DNA of 38,004 bases, from NCBI GenBank assembly GCA_035340715.1, contig DAOQTX010000026.1:1-38004 (forward strand). Reading direction: 5' to 3'. This document shows positions 1 to 7,873 of the stretch, in pieces. Numbering within the stretch: the first letter of the stretch is position 1; each line of letters starts with the position of its first letter. The DNA comes from DAOQTX01 sp035340715 (GTDB lineage Bacteria > Bacteroidota > Bacteroidia > AKYH767-A > OLB10). Made by a program: the position numbers and the translations under genes. The notes under the pieces are model-generated. The model worked only from the letters and a program-made list of their open reading frames with translations. It was not told where the DNA came from and made no database searches.

Positions 1-568
1 AAGTAGCGATGGATATATGGGATTAGAAAATAAAAATATACGAATAAGTAACGATGAGTCCACTTATTTGACACATAGTTGGAGAGCAGAAGAACAGTCT
101 ATTTTAATTGGTTCAAAAACGATGAATATTGATAATCCGAAATTGGATGTACGAAGATTGAAAGGAAGAAACCCGATACCAATTATTTTATCACCCGAAG
201 GAAACGTAATTTCTACGCATTACTTACTTCAAAACGAATCTACACTGGTACTGAGTCACCATATAAATCCAAATTTGACCGCTCAACAAATAAAATTAGA
301 TCCAGAAAAAGAAGTTCTTCATCAGGTATTGCAAATCCTTTACGCAAAAAATATTAACTCAGTTTTTGTAGAAGGAGGATCAATTACTTTACATAAGTTC
401 ATCGAAGCTTCCTTATGGGATGAAGCCAAAGTAATCATAGCCGATGCTAAGCTGCAGCAGGGCATAGTTGCGCCTACTTTAAAAGAGAAAGCCTATCATC
501 AGGAATCTATTGGAAGCAATAGAGTTCATTATTATAAAAACCGAAATGGCGCTATATCTTCTGCTTAG
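1..568 (+). CDS. ribD: Riboflavin biosynthesis protein RibD, reductase domain (5' truncated)
   Basis: The reading frame is open to the left edge, so only the C-terminal reductase part is seen (about 188 residues from base 2). It would reduce the ribosyl side chain of the deaminated pyrimidine to ribityl in riboflavin synthesis, in the cytosol. Visible family marks are the start of the reductase fold (SSDGYMG), the pattern WRAEEQSILIGSKTMNIDNP, which matches the RaesDailVGsgT..DnP motif of RibD, and the C-terminal FVEGGS...LHKFI element that closes the NADPH site. The deaminase domain must lie upstream of the window. The next gene starts inside its end, so the two are probably co-translated. 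ribH is present about 13 kb away in a different transcription unit. Family call is firm; whether the full gene is bifunctional cannot be seen. Confidence 0.93.
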   Translation, partial: SSDGYMGLENKNIRISNDESTYLTHSWRAEEQSILIGSKTMNIDNPKLDVRRLKGRNPIPIILSPEGNVISTHYLLQNESTLVLSHHINPNLTAQQIKLDPEKEVLHQVLQILYAKNINSVFVEGGSITLHKFIEASLWDEAKVIIADAKLQQGIVAPTLKEKAYHQESIGSNRVHYYKNRNGAISSA

Positions 569-1418
569 CATTGTACTTGCTACAACTTTATTTATCATAT
601 TAAAACTATACAAAACGTTTCGGGTAAACACGGGACACGCAATAGTGGTCAATTATTTTGTAGCCTCTTCAATTGCGTTTGGAGCAAACAGTGATGCCAG
701 CATAGCAGCCCTTTCATCCTTTTTCCATTTGCTCCCCATTACTTTGATTATTGGGTTAATGTTTATTGTCGTATTTAATATAACCGGATTCAGTAGTCAG
801 AGTGCAGGCATTAGTGTTACCAGCGTAGCTGCAAAAATGTCGATGGTTATTCCTATTTTCTTCGGTTTGTTCTTATATAACGACTCGCTAAATTTCACTC
901 GAATTATTGGAATAATCAGCGCTTTGATTGCTGTTTATATTATTAATAAACCCGACAAAAATAATGCTCAAGAAAAAAAAGATCTTTGGCTACCGGTACT
1001 GGTATTTGCAGGAAGTGGTTTGGTCGATAGTTCGATCAAGTACGCCCAACACTTTTATATGACCAATGAAAACAGGCAACTCCTCATTGCTATGTTATTT
1101 GGTAGTGCCGGATTACTGGGAGTATTGCATTACGCATTCAATGTCATATATAAAAAAGATAGCATTCTCAATTTACGTAGTATCATTGGTGGATTGATTC
1201 TAGGTATAGCCAACTACTTCTCTCTTCATTTTTTGCTTTTATGTTTTCAATATCCGGGAAGCGAAAGTGCAATGATTTTTTCTATTGTTAATATTGGAGT
1301 AGTTTTATTAGCTGCCATTTGTGGCTATTTGTTTTTGAATGAAACTTTAAACGGAGGAAAACTACTTGGAGTTTTAATTGCAGTATTTTCAATCATCATT
1401 CTTTATAGCAGTAAATAA
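546..1418 (+). CDS. EamA/DMT-family permease
   Basis: A hydrophobic protein of 290 residues with about ten predicted membrane segments, the size and pattern of drug/metabolite transporter (EamA) permeases. I chose the ATG at 546 rather than the in-frame ATG at 510, because the latter lies deep in ribD and would add 12 non-hydrophobic-start residues ahead of a good first membrane helix (MALYLLLSIVLATTLFIIL). The chosen start overlaps ribD by 23 bases. Late in the protein the sequence IGVVLLAAICGYLFLNETL resembles the conserved end of EamA repeats (a glycine-rich helix followed by F.nE.). The substrate is unknown. Adjacency to ribD makes export or uptake of a flavin-related compound possible, but that is only inference. 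Confidence 0.8.
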   Translation: MALYLLLSIVLATTLFIILKLYKTFRVNTGHAIVVNYFVASSIAFGANSDASIAALSSFFHLLPITLIIGLMFIVVFNITGFSSQSAGISVTSVAAKMSMVIPIFFGLFLYNDSLNFTRIIGIISALIAVYIINKPDKNNAQEKKDLWLPVLVFAGSGLVDSSIKYAQHFYMTNENRQLLIAMLFGSAGLLGVLHYAFNVIYKKDSILNLRSIIGGLILGIANYFSLHFLLLCFQYPGSESAMIFSIVNIGVVLLAAICGYLFLNETLNGGKLLGVLIAVFSIIILYSSK

Positions 1419-2042
1419 TTGTTGTTTCAAGACACATATAAAACAATTGTAAAAGCCACTGAAGCTCTATTTACCGATCGAGGTTCAAAATTTATTTCTA
1501 TTGCTTTCCCGTGTTCAACTGAAGAAGATTTTAGATCAACATTAAAAAAAATAAAAGCCGAACATCGAAAAGCCAACCATCATTGTTTTGCGTATGTACT
1601 TGGTTCGAACAAAGAATCAACTCGATCAAACGATGATGGAGAACCTTCTGGTACAGCTGGCCTTCCTATATTAAGGCAGATTAATGCAAATGATTTGACC
1701 AATTGTGCAGTAATTGTAGTACGATACTTCGGTGGTACATTGCTGGGGGTTGGCGGATTAATAAATGCTTATAAATCAGCTGCTGCATTGGCCATTGAAA
1801 GCTGCACTATAATTGAGAAACATATTGAAGAAAAGTATTCGATCCAATTTGAATATAGCGACCAAAGCTTTGTTCAACAAATAATAAGTGAATTCGATAT
1901 AAAGATTATAAATCAGCACTTTGAATCGAAAATATTATTCACTTGTTCGGTATTAAAGTCTAAAGCCGATGCATTTCTGACGGCTCTAAAATCATATCCT
2001 TTGGACTCAACCAGAATTAAAATTAAAGTAGTACATGATTGA
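1419..2042 (+). CDS. YigZ/IMPACT-family protein, TTG start
   Basis: A protein of 207 residues matching the YigZ (UPF0029, Impact N-terminal) family: the core has SKFISIAFPC, HHCFAYVLG, DDGEPSGTAGLPIL and VIVVRYFGGTLLGVGGL, the last being the family signature. A smaller C-terminal ferredoxin-like part (about residues 140-205) follows, as in bacterial members. Molecular function is poorly known; eukaryotic IMPACT regulates Gcn2, and bacterial roles are not settled. The start must be TTG at 1419 or 1422: the stop codon of the upstream permease (1416-1418) lies in the same frame directly before it, and the translated protein has no internal methionine at all. It overlaps the next gene by 8 bases. 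Family call is firm. Confidence 0.9.
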   Translation: MLFQDTYKTIVKATEALFTDRGSKFISIAFPCSTEEDFRSTLKKIKAEHRKANHHCFAYVLGSNKESTRSNDDGEPSGTAGLPILRQINANDLTNCAVIVVRYFGGTLLGVGGLINAYKSAAALAIESCTIIEKHIEEKYSIQFEYSDQSFVQQIISEFDIKIINQHFESKILFTCSVLKSKADAFLTALKSYPLDSTRIKIKVVHD

Positions 2043-2949
2043 TTATTCACTCTTAAAACAGTTGTGCCATATTCAAGCCAACTCAGGCAACGAAGGAGAA
2101 ATAAAACAATTCTTAATTGATTTTATAAAGAAAGATGCCGTGAATTGGCAAAGCGAACCAAAAATTATAGATGAGCAATTTCAAGATTCTTTTATCGTAA
2201 CGTGTGGAAATCCGAGTACAGCGGTGTATGCTCACTTAGATAATGTTGGATTTATGGCGGGATACAATAACCAAATCACACCTATGGGATCACCGGACAC
2301 TCAAGGCCAACACGAATTGGTAGGCTACGACTCTAAAGGAAAGATTGAAGCTAAATTGTCGATAGTTGACGAAACGCTATTTGCAGAATTTGATAGGATC
2401 ATAGAAAGTGGAACGGAACTAAGTTTTAATCCTCATTGGCGTGAAACGGAGTTTTACATACAATGTTGTTACCTGGATAATCGCGCAGGGATCTATGCGG
2501 CAATCCAAACAGCTCGCAAAACAGAAAATATTGCATTGGTATTTGGCCAATGGGAAGAACATGGAGGAGGAAGCGTTTCGTATTTAAGTAAATACTTATA
2601 TGAAAAACACAACATAAGACAAGCTCTCATTTCGGATATTACGTATGTCTCGGAAGGAGTTAAAGATGGGCAGGGTGTTGCCGTATCGTTGCGAGATCGA
2701 GCTATTCCAAGAAAACAATTTGTCAATAGAATTAGAAACATTTTAGATACTAATAATTTCTCCTATCAAATAGAAGTGGAAGAAGTTGGTGGAAGCGATG
2801 GGCATGAAATTCAGAAACTAGCCTACCCTATTGATTGGTGTTTTGTAGGTGCACCACAGCAATTTAGTCACAGTCCCAACGAAAAGATAAACAAGGCTGA
2901 TCTTGAATCAATGATTGCAGCATATCGAATCTTATTGAAACATCTTTAA
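2035..2949 (+). CDS. M42/M28-like metallo-aminopeptidase
   Basis: A cytosolic co-catalytic zinc peptidase of 304 residues. Likely metal and catalytic residues appear in the M42 order: H67 and D69 in AHLDNVGF, bridging D148 in YLDNRAG, the EE pair at 174-175 in QWEEHGGGS, D201 in SDITYVSEGV, and a late His in QQFSHSPNEK. The conserved GSDGHE lies before the last ligand. It would cut N-terminal residues from peptides. It is slightly shorter than typical M42 enzymes (about 340-360 residues), so the inserted dimerisation domain may be reduced. It is the last gene of a + strand run and its stop overlaps the stop of the convergent thioesterase by 4 bases. The peptidase class is secure; the M42 versus M28/M20 assignment is less so. 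Confidence 0.8.
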   Translation: MIDYSLLKQLCHIQANSGNEGEIKQFLIDFIKKDAVNWQSEPKIIDEQFQDSFIVTCGNPSTAVYAHLDNVGFMAGYNNQITPMGSPDTQGQHELVGYDSKGKIEAKLSIVDETLFAEFDRIIESGTELSFNPHWRETEFYIQCCYLDNRAGIYAAIQTARKTENIALVFGQWEEHGGGSVSYLSKYLYEKHNIRQALISDITYVSEGVKDGQGVAVSLRDRAIPRKQFVNRIRNILDTNNFSYQIEVEEVGGSDGHEIQKLAYPIDWCFVGAPQQFSHSPNEKINKADLESMIAAYRILLKHL

Positions 2950-3353
2950 TCATAAAATGATCGGATAGCATTGATGAAAGTTTCCGGTGCTGAACATGGT
3001 TTTTTGGTTTCGGTATTTACAAATACCAAAGTAGTACTTGCTTTATTTAAGAGTTCATTTGATTCATTAAACACTTCGTATTCAAAATATATGCGGGCAG
3101 CCGGCAATTGAGGAATTCTGGTTTTAATGGTAAGCAAATCATCATAGAAAGCAGGTTTAAAATACTTGATTTGAAATTCCAATACCGGCAACATAATTCC
3201 ATCATCCTCCATTTGCTTATAGGTAAACCCTAAATTGCGAATACACTCTACACGAGCCAACTCAAAATAGGTAGCATAATTACCATAATAAACATACCCC
3301 ATCCGATCGGTTTCAGAATAACGAACTCGAATTTTCACTTCACTTTCAAACAT
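2946..3353 (-). CDS. Acyl-CoA thioesterase, YbgC/FadM (4HBT hot-dog) family
   Basis: A 135-residue hot-dog fold protein. The N-terminus has the family active-site stretch (VRYSETDRMGYVYYGNYATY), in which the Asp and the YxNY pattern of 4-hydroxybenzoyl-CoA thioesterase-like enzymes are clear, followed by FELARVECIRNLG. It should hydrolyse acyl-CoA thioesters; the acyl chain cannot be predicted. A longer reading starts at a TTG at 3371, but an exact TAnnTTTG -7 element occupies 3369-3376 on this strand and would overlap that TTG. I therefore take the ATG at 3353, which also gives the usual family N-terminus. It converges on the M42-like gene with a 4-base overlap. Confidence 0.88.
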   Translation of the reverse strand: MFESEVKIRVRYSETDRMGYVYYGNYATYFELARVECIRNLGFTYKQMEDDGIMLPVLEFQIKYFKPAFYDDLLTIKTRIPQLPAARIYFEYEVFNESNELLNKASTTLVFVNTETKKPCSAPETFINAIRSFYD

Positions 3354-3368
3354 AAGATTAGCTTTGGT

Positions 3369-3376
3369 CAAATGTA
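3369..3376 (-). promoter_or_regulatory. -7 promoter element for the thioesterase gene
   Basis: On the minus strand this reads TACATTTG, an exact match to the Bacteroidota TAnnTTTG -7 consensus, 15 bases upstream of the ATG at 3353. No clear -33 TTTG is seen at the normal distance. Its position excludes the longer TTG start of the thioesterase. Confidence 0.55.
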
Positions 3377-3412
3377 AAAAGATAATTAGTAATATTGTTT
3401 AGCTCGATTACA

Positions 3413-4165
3413 ATGCGTTACCTCCTTATCATATCATTTCTTTTTGCTGTGGCTTGTAGTCCTTCTTTCACTACGGTCAAAAGCAATTCCGAACTTAACA
3501 CTTTGGGCACAAAAGAATTTGTTCAATCCGATTCAAACATTTATAGAAAATATTTACCCTATAAAAATCAATTGGATCAAGAGATGAACAGAGTTATCGC
3601 ATATAGTGATAGTCCGCTCGAAAAAGGGCAACCCGAAAGTAAATTGGGCAATTTTTTTTCAGATGCATTGCTCTTTTATTGCAACGAGAAATTAAAAACC
3701 GATCAAAGACTACCAATTGATTTTGCTGTATTTAATAATGGTGGACTCAGAGCTTCACTTCCAAAAGGCGAGATAACTGTTGGAAATATTTTTCAGTTAA
3801 TGCCATTCGAAAATGAACTGGTAGTGTTAGAACTAGACAGTACATCCATTATACCATTAATATATTATATCATTGGAAAAGGTGGAATACCAGTTTCCGG
3901 CCTTAAATTGTCTCTTCAAAATCAAATCATCACAGAGTTTAAAATTGGCAATACGCCTTATGATTCTTCCGCTACTTATCGACTCTTAACTTCGTCATAC
4001 TTGGCTAATGGTGGGGATCAATTCTGGTTTTTCGAAAAAAATAAAAACCGATTCAACACCGGAATTAAAATTCGAGAAGCACTTATTGAGTATTTAGAAA
4101 TGCAAAACAAAAAAGGACAAAGAATTGAAGCTGAATTAGATCAAAGAATAAGCTATGAACCATAG
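3413..4165 (+). CDS. 5'-nucleotidase C-terminal domain lipoprotein
   Basis: A 250-residue lipoprotein: signal peptide MRYLLIISFLFAVAC with lipobox Cys at residue 15. The mature part matches the substrate-binding 5'-nucleotidase C-terminal domain (UshA/CD73 type): ESKLGNFFSDALL, FAVFNNGGLRASLPKGEITVGNIFQLMPFEN and the late YLANGGDQFWFF substrate-binding loop are the family blocks. The metal-binding catalytic domain is absent and is encoded by the next gene, which overlaps by 11 bases, so the two products probably act together in the periplasm or at the outer membrane to dephosphorylate nucleotides. I chose ATG 3413 over TTG 3395 because it begins directly at the signal peptide. Such split pairs are known in Bacteroidota. 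Confidence 0.9.
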   Translation: MRYLLIISFLFAVACSPSFTTVKSNSELNTLGTKEFVQSDSNIYRKYLPYKNQLDQEMNRVIAYSDSPLEKGQPESKLGNFFSDALLFYCNEKLKTDQRLPIDFAVFNNGGLRASLPKGEITVGNIFQLMPFENELVVLELDSTSIIPLIYYIIGKGGIPVSGLKLSLQNQIITEFKIGNTPYDSSATYRLLTSSYLANGGDQFWFFEKNKNRFNTGIKIREALIEYLEMQNKKGQRIEAELDQRISYEP

Positions 4166-5075
4166 AAGAGATTTCATTAAAAGAGTATGTGCCGGAACTG
4201 CATTGCTAAGCGTTGGTTTAGCGCCACTGAAATCAATTGCTCGTTCAGAAATGGAAAAGATAACCATACTACATACAAACGATGTTCACAGCCACATTGA
4301 ACCTTTTCCAAGTAACGATCCAAAATTTCCCGGATTAGGTGGTGCTGAAAGAAGAGCGGCATTGATACATCGAATTCGAAATGAAGAAGAACACGTATTA
4401 CTATTGGATGCCGGAGACCTAGTTCAGGGAACACCTTATTTCAATGTATTTAAAGGTGAAGTTGAATACAAATTGATGAATGAGATGCAATACGATGCGG
4501 CTACATTGGGGAATCATGACTTTGATAATGGACTGGATGGACTTCAATACATGCTGAACTTTGCTAAGTTTCCAATGATTTGTTCCAATTATAGTTTTGA
4601 TCAAACCACAATATCTGGTATGACTATTCCCTATAAAGTATTTGACAAGGGAGATATGCGCATAGGTGTGTTTGGACTTGGTATAGAATTAAATGGATTA
4701 GTAGAAGAGAAATTGTTTGGAAAAACTAAATATGAAAATCCTGAAGTGAAGGCTGCATACTATGCACATCATTTAAAGACAAAAGAAAAATGCGATCTAA
4801 TCATATGCTTATCTCACCTTGGCTTCAAGTATCCTGATGAAAAAATATCTGATGTTGGATTAGCAAAAAAATCATTGTATATTGATTGCATCATTGGAGG
4901 ACATACACATACATTTCTTAAAGAGCCGGTAAGAGTATATAACAGAGCAGGTAAAGAAGTATTGATAGCACAAACCGGATGGGCAGGAATAAATTTAGGT
5001 AGAATAGATTTTTATTTGGAGAGAAAAAACGGACTGAAGATTGGATTAGGTAGTAGCAAAAAAATTTCGAAATAA
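4155..5075 (+). CDS. 5'-nucleotidase metallophosphatase domain protein, Tat signal
   Basis: A 306-residue exported calcineurin-like phosphoesterase. The N-terminus is a Tat signal (NHRRDFIKR, then a hydrophobic stretch to about residue 25). All five metallophosphatase motifs are visible: HTNDVHSH, LLDAGDLVQG, LGNHDFDNG, CLSHLG and GGHTHTF, giving the dinuclear metal ligands Asp, His, Asp, Asn-His, His and His. It lacks the C-terminal nucleotide-binding domain, which is the preceding gene, so domain order along the operon is reversed relative to one-chain UshA. Catalysis is probably on nucleoside 5'-phosphates, possibly for phosphate or nucleoside scavenging. Use of Tat suggests metal insertion before export. 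It is followed by 129 bases before dnaA. Confidence 0.92.
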   Translation: MNHRRDFIKRVCAGTALLSVGLAPLKSIARSEMEKITILHTNDVHSHIEPFPSNDPKFPGLGGAERRAALIHRIRNEEEHVLLLDAGDLVQGTPYFNVFKGEVEYKLMNEMQYDAATLGNHDFDNGLDGLQYMLNFAKFPMICSNYSFDQTTISGMTIPYKVFDKGDMRIGVFGLGIELNGLVEEKLFGKTKYENPEVKAAYYAHHLKTKEKCDLIICLSHLGFKYPDEKISDVGLAKKSLYIDCIIGGHTHTFLKEPVRVYNRAGKEVLIAQTGWAGINLGRIDFYLERKNGLKIGLGSSKKISK

Positions 5076-5118
5076 ACAAGCAAAATAAATGTTTCAAAAT
5101 ATTTTTTTTCTTCAAATC

Positions 5119-5148
5119 TTTGCGAACAGTAAAACGGTTTTATATTTG
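5119..5148 (+). promoter_or_regulatory. dnaA promoter, Bacteroidota type
   Basis: TTTG at 5119-5122 and TATATTTG at 5141-5148, spaced by 18 bases, match the -33 TTTG / -7 TAnnTTTG consensus of the Bacteroidota primary sigma factor. The ATG of dnaA is 57 bases downstream. No TTATCCACA-like DnaA box was found in this gap, so I see no sign of an origin or of autoregulation here. Confidence 0.7.
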
Positions 5149-5204
5149 TAAAACAATTTCACGAAAACCCTTTTAATAACCTTATAAAACACAGAGCAAA
5201 AATT

Positions 5205-6644
5205 ATGGGTAACGATAAAAGTCATGTTAAAGTTTGGAACAATTGTTTAAAACTTATACGCGATAATGTTACACCACAAAATTTCAAAACCTGGTTTGAT
5301 CCAATCAAGCCAGTTAAACTTGATAACAAAGTTTTAACCATCGAGGTTCCTAGTCAGTTTGTTTATGAATGGTTGGAAGAGCATTACATAGACATCTTGA
5401 GAAAAACTATAAAAAGAGAACTGGGCCCTGAAGGTAGTTTAGAATACAGTATTGTGGTGGCAAACAACAGCAATGATAAACCCTATGCTGTAAAATTTCC
5501 AACCAAAAACTATAACTCTTTAAAGAATCATAGTGTTGCACTACCGGTTGATATAAACAAAGGAATTAAGAATCCATTTGTTATTCCCGGACTTCGAAAA
5601 GTTGATGTAGACTCCCAATTGAACCCAAGCTATACGTTGGAGAATTTTATTGAAGGAGACTGTAATCGACTTGCCCGAGCAGCGGGATTTGCAGTTGCCA
5701 GCAAGCCAGGTGGAACCGCATTCAATCCTTTGTTGATTTATGGTGGTGTAGGATTAGGTAAAACGCATTTGGCTCATGCCATAGGAATAGATATTAAAAA
5801 TAACTTTCCTGAAAAAACGGTTCTCTATGTACCATCCGACAAATTCATTCAACAATTTGTAGATGCAGTAAAGAACAATGCTCAAAATGATTTCACACAT
5901 TTTTATGAAATGATGGATGTGCTGATCATTGACGATATCCAATTCTTCAGTGGAAAAGAAAAAACACAGGATGTATTTTTTCATATCTTCAATCACCTTC
6001 ATCAAAACGGCAAACAGATTATTCTGACTTCTGACAAAGCACCTGTTGATTTGCAAGGAATGGAACAAAGATTGTTGAGTCGATTTAAGTGGGGATTGGC
6101 AGCCGATCTTCAAATGCCAGACTTAGAAACGCGCATAGCCATTTTAAGAAAAAAGATGTATATTGATGGTATTGAGTTACCTAATGATATCGTTGAATAC
6201 ATTGCTTATAGTATCAATTCAAATATTAGGGAACTCGAAGGTGCATTGATTTCCATCATCGCTCAATCTTCTCTCAACAAGAAGCCCGTTACTATGGAAT
6301 TGGTAAAACAAATGATTGAAAAGTTTGTAAAAAATACTTCGCACGAAATATCCATCGACTATATTCAAAAGGTGGTATGTGATTATTTTGATCTTTCATT
6401 AGAACAACTTAAATCAAAAACCAGAAAACGCGAAGTAGTTCAAGCCCGACAGTTGGCCATGTACTTTAGTAAACAAATGACCAAGTCTTCCCTTTCAAAT
6501 ATAGGGATTCAATGCGGTGGTAAAGATCATGCTACTGTTTTGCATGCTTGCAGAACCATCAATAATCTAATCGAAACGGACAAGAAGTTTAAAGCCTGCG
6601 TAGCTGACATTCAGAAACGTATAAAGGTAAATGCAAAACTCTGA
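5205..6644 (+). CDS. dnaA: Chromosomal replication initiator DnaA
   Basis: A 479-residue DnaA, normal length. Domain I spans about residues 1-85 (VWNNCLKLIRDNVTPQNFKTWF, in two parts a typical N-terminal oligomerisation motif); a short linker follows; domain III (about 140-365) has Walker A GGVGLGKTH, Walker B VLIIDDIQFFSGKE, sensor 1 LTSDKAP and the arginine-finger region LLSRFKWGL; domain IV (about 370-479) ends with the DNA-binding signature GGKDHATVLHAC. It opens oriC and loads the replisome. It overlaps the downstream phosphatase gene by 14 bases. dnaN is not adjacent; recF and a DciA-like gene lie about 5 kb away on the other strand. Confidence 0.98.
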   Translation: MGNDKSHVKVWNNCLKLIRDNVTPQNFKTWFDPIKPVKLDNKVLTIEVPSQFVYEWLEEHYIDILRKTIKRELGPEGSLEYSIVVANNSNDKPYAVKFPTKNYNSLKNHSVALPVDINKGIKNPFVIPGLRKVDVDSQLNPSYTLENFIEGDCNRLARAAGFAVASKPGGTAFNPLLIYGGVGLGKTHLAHAIGIDIKNNFPEKTVLYVPSDKFIQQFVDAVKNNAQNDFTHFYEMMDVLIIDDIQFFSGKEKTQDVFFHIFNHLHQNGKQIILTSDKAPVDLQGMEQRLLSRFKWGLAADLQMPDLETRIAILRKKMYIDGIELPNDIVEYIAYSINSNIRELEGALISIIAQSSLNKKPVTMELVKQMIEKFVKNTSHEISIDYIQKVVCDYFDLSLEQLKSKTRKREVVQARQLAMYFSKQMTKSSLSNIGIQCGGKDHATVLHACRTINNLIETDKKFKACVADIQKRIKVNAKL

Positions 6645-7137
6645 TGAAACTTCTACTTTAGGAAATGCTCCTGATTGTAGAATATTAATGGTTTGCCTCG
6701 GCAATATTTGCAGATCACCAATTGCACAAGGTGTTTTTGAAAATCTATCAAAAAAATTAGGGTTTGATGCGGTTGTAGATTCGGCCGGAACAGGCGCTTG
6801 GCATGTAGGCGAAGCACCCGATCGGAGAGCAGTTCAGACGGCAAAAAACCGAGGGATAGATATTAGCAAACAAAGAGCAAGACAATTTAATGTAAATGAT
6901 TTTGATGCTTTTGACCTGATTCTAGCAATGGATCAAAGTAATGAAAGAGACATCAGAAACATGGCCCGAGATGCACAAGATCTGAGCAAAGTAAACTTGT
7001 TTCTGAGAATGGCTCAACACAATGAAGAGCTTTCTGTTCCTGATCCTTACTACGGAGGACCCGATGGATTTGAAGAAGTCTTTGATTTGATTGAAGCAGC
7101 TTCCGAGGCGATTATTAAAAATCTGAAAGGAATATAG
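6631..7137 (+). CDS. Low-molecular-weight protein tyrosine phosphatase
   Basis: A 168-residue cytosolic phosphatase with the P-loop VCLGNICRSP (nucleophile C22, R28), the SAGTGAWHVGE block after it, and the general acid D138 in VPDPYYGG. It is complete compared with the 150-160 residues usual for the family, with a short polar extension of about 16 residues at the N-terminus. It would remove phosphate from phosphotyrosine or phosphoarginine proteins; the target is unknown. The start codon lies within dnaA (14-base overlap), which suggests translational coupling to dnaA. No partner bacterial tyrosine kinase is nearby. Confidence 0.93.
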   Translation: MQNSDETSTLGNAPDCRILMVCLGNICRSPIAQGVFENLSKKLGFDAVVDSAGTGAWHVGEAPDRRAVQTAKNRGIDISKQRARQFNVNDFDAFDLILAMDQSNERDIRNMARDAQDLSKVNLFLRMAQHNEELSVPDPYYGGPDGFEEVFDLIEAASEAIIKNLKGI

Positions 7138-7144
7138 CGCCATC

Positions 7145-7873
7145 ATGAACCACAATAGTAAAGGTCGACTTTATTTAATCCCAACCTTTTTAAGCGAAAC
7201 AGCTTCATTGGATGAATTACCGGAGCAAACTATCCGCATTACTAAATCTTTGTCGCATTTTGTTGTAGAAACAGAGAAGGTAGCTCGTCAGTTTTTCAAG
7301 AAATTACAAATTACAATTCCACAATGTGATTTAAATATATTTACTCATGACAAACATAATAGTAGCAACTTTGATGAGTGTATAGGTTGGTTACAAAGTG
7401 GAATCGATGTGGGGCTTTTGAGTGACGCAGGCTGCCCTGCCATTGCCGACCCTGGGTCGGAATTTGTGTTACTCGCACATAATAAAGATATAGATGTTAT
7501 CCCTTTGGTAGGTCCATCTAGTTTAATATTATCGTTGATGGCCTCCGGCATGAGTGGTCAAAAATTTTCTTTTCACGGATATTTATCGAAAGATGAAAGC
7601 ACTCGGAAAGATCAAATAAAACATTTAGAAAAAAACGCTGCTACACAAAATTGCACACAATTGTTTATTGAAACTCCATTCAAAAATCAATTGGTTTTAA
7701 AAAATATGTTGGAAGTATGTCAGGCCGACACATTGATTGGTGTGTTTTGTAACTTGACCTCAGACCATGCACTAATTAAAACCAAAACGGTTAAAGATTG
7801 GAAATCGAAATTACCCGATTTGCAAAAGCGACCTTGTGTATTTACAATTTATAGAAATGGCAAAAAAAATTAA
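7145..7873 (+). CDS. RsmI-like tetrapyrrole-methylase-fold SAM methyltransferase
   Basis: A 242-residue protein of the tetrapyrrole methylase fold close to RsmI, the 16S rRNA C1402 2'-O-methyltransferase. The most telling motif is LLSDAGCPAIADPGSEFV, matching vSDAGtPgIsDPG; the VVETEKVARQFF and VIPLVGPSSLILSLMASGMSG blocks also fit. However, the canonical N-terminal GTPIGN loop of RsmI is replaced by LIPTFLSETA, and the chain is about 40 residues shorter than RsmI. It is therefore probably the divergent paralogue found in Bacteroidota rather than RsmI itself, with an unknown substrate. It sits 7 bases after the phosphatase gene and overlaps the next gene by 17 bases. Confidence 0.82.
   Translation: MNHNSKGRLYLIPTFLSETASLDELPEQTIRITKSLSHFVVETEKVARQFFKKLQITIPQCDLNIFTHDKHNSSNFDECIGWLQSGIDVGLLSDAGCPAIADPGSEFVLLAHNKDIDVIPLVGPSSLILSLMASGMSGQKFSFHGYLSKDESTRKDQIKHLEKNAATQNCTQLFIETPFKNQLVLKNMLEVCQADTLIGVFCNLTSDHALIKTKTVKDWKSKLPDLQKRPCVFTIYRNGKKN

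Noticed and set aside
4918..5115. 65-codon hydrophobic frame on the minus strand before dnaA
   Set aside because: Its hydrophobicity comes from the AT-rich antisense of the nucleotidase end, and it has no promoter.
5076..5204. Possible oriC next to dnaA
   Set aside because: No DnaA boxes, and the gap is only 129 bases and explained by a promoter.
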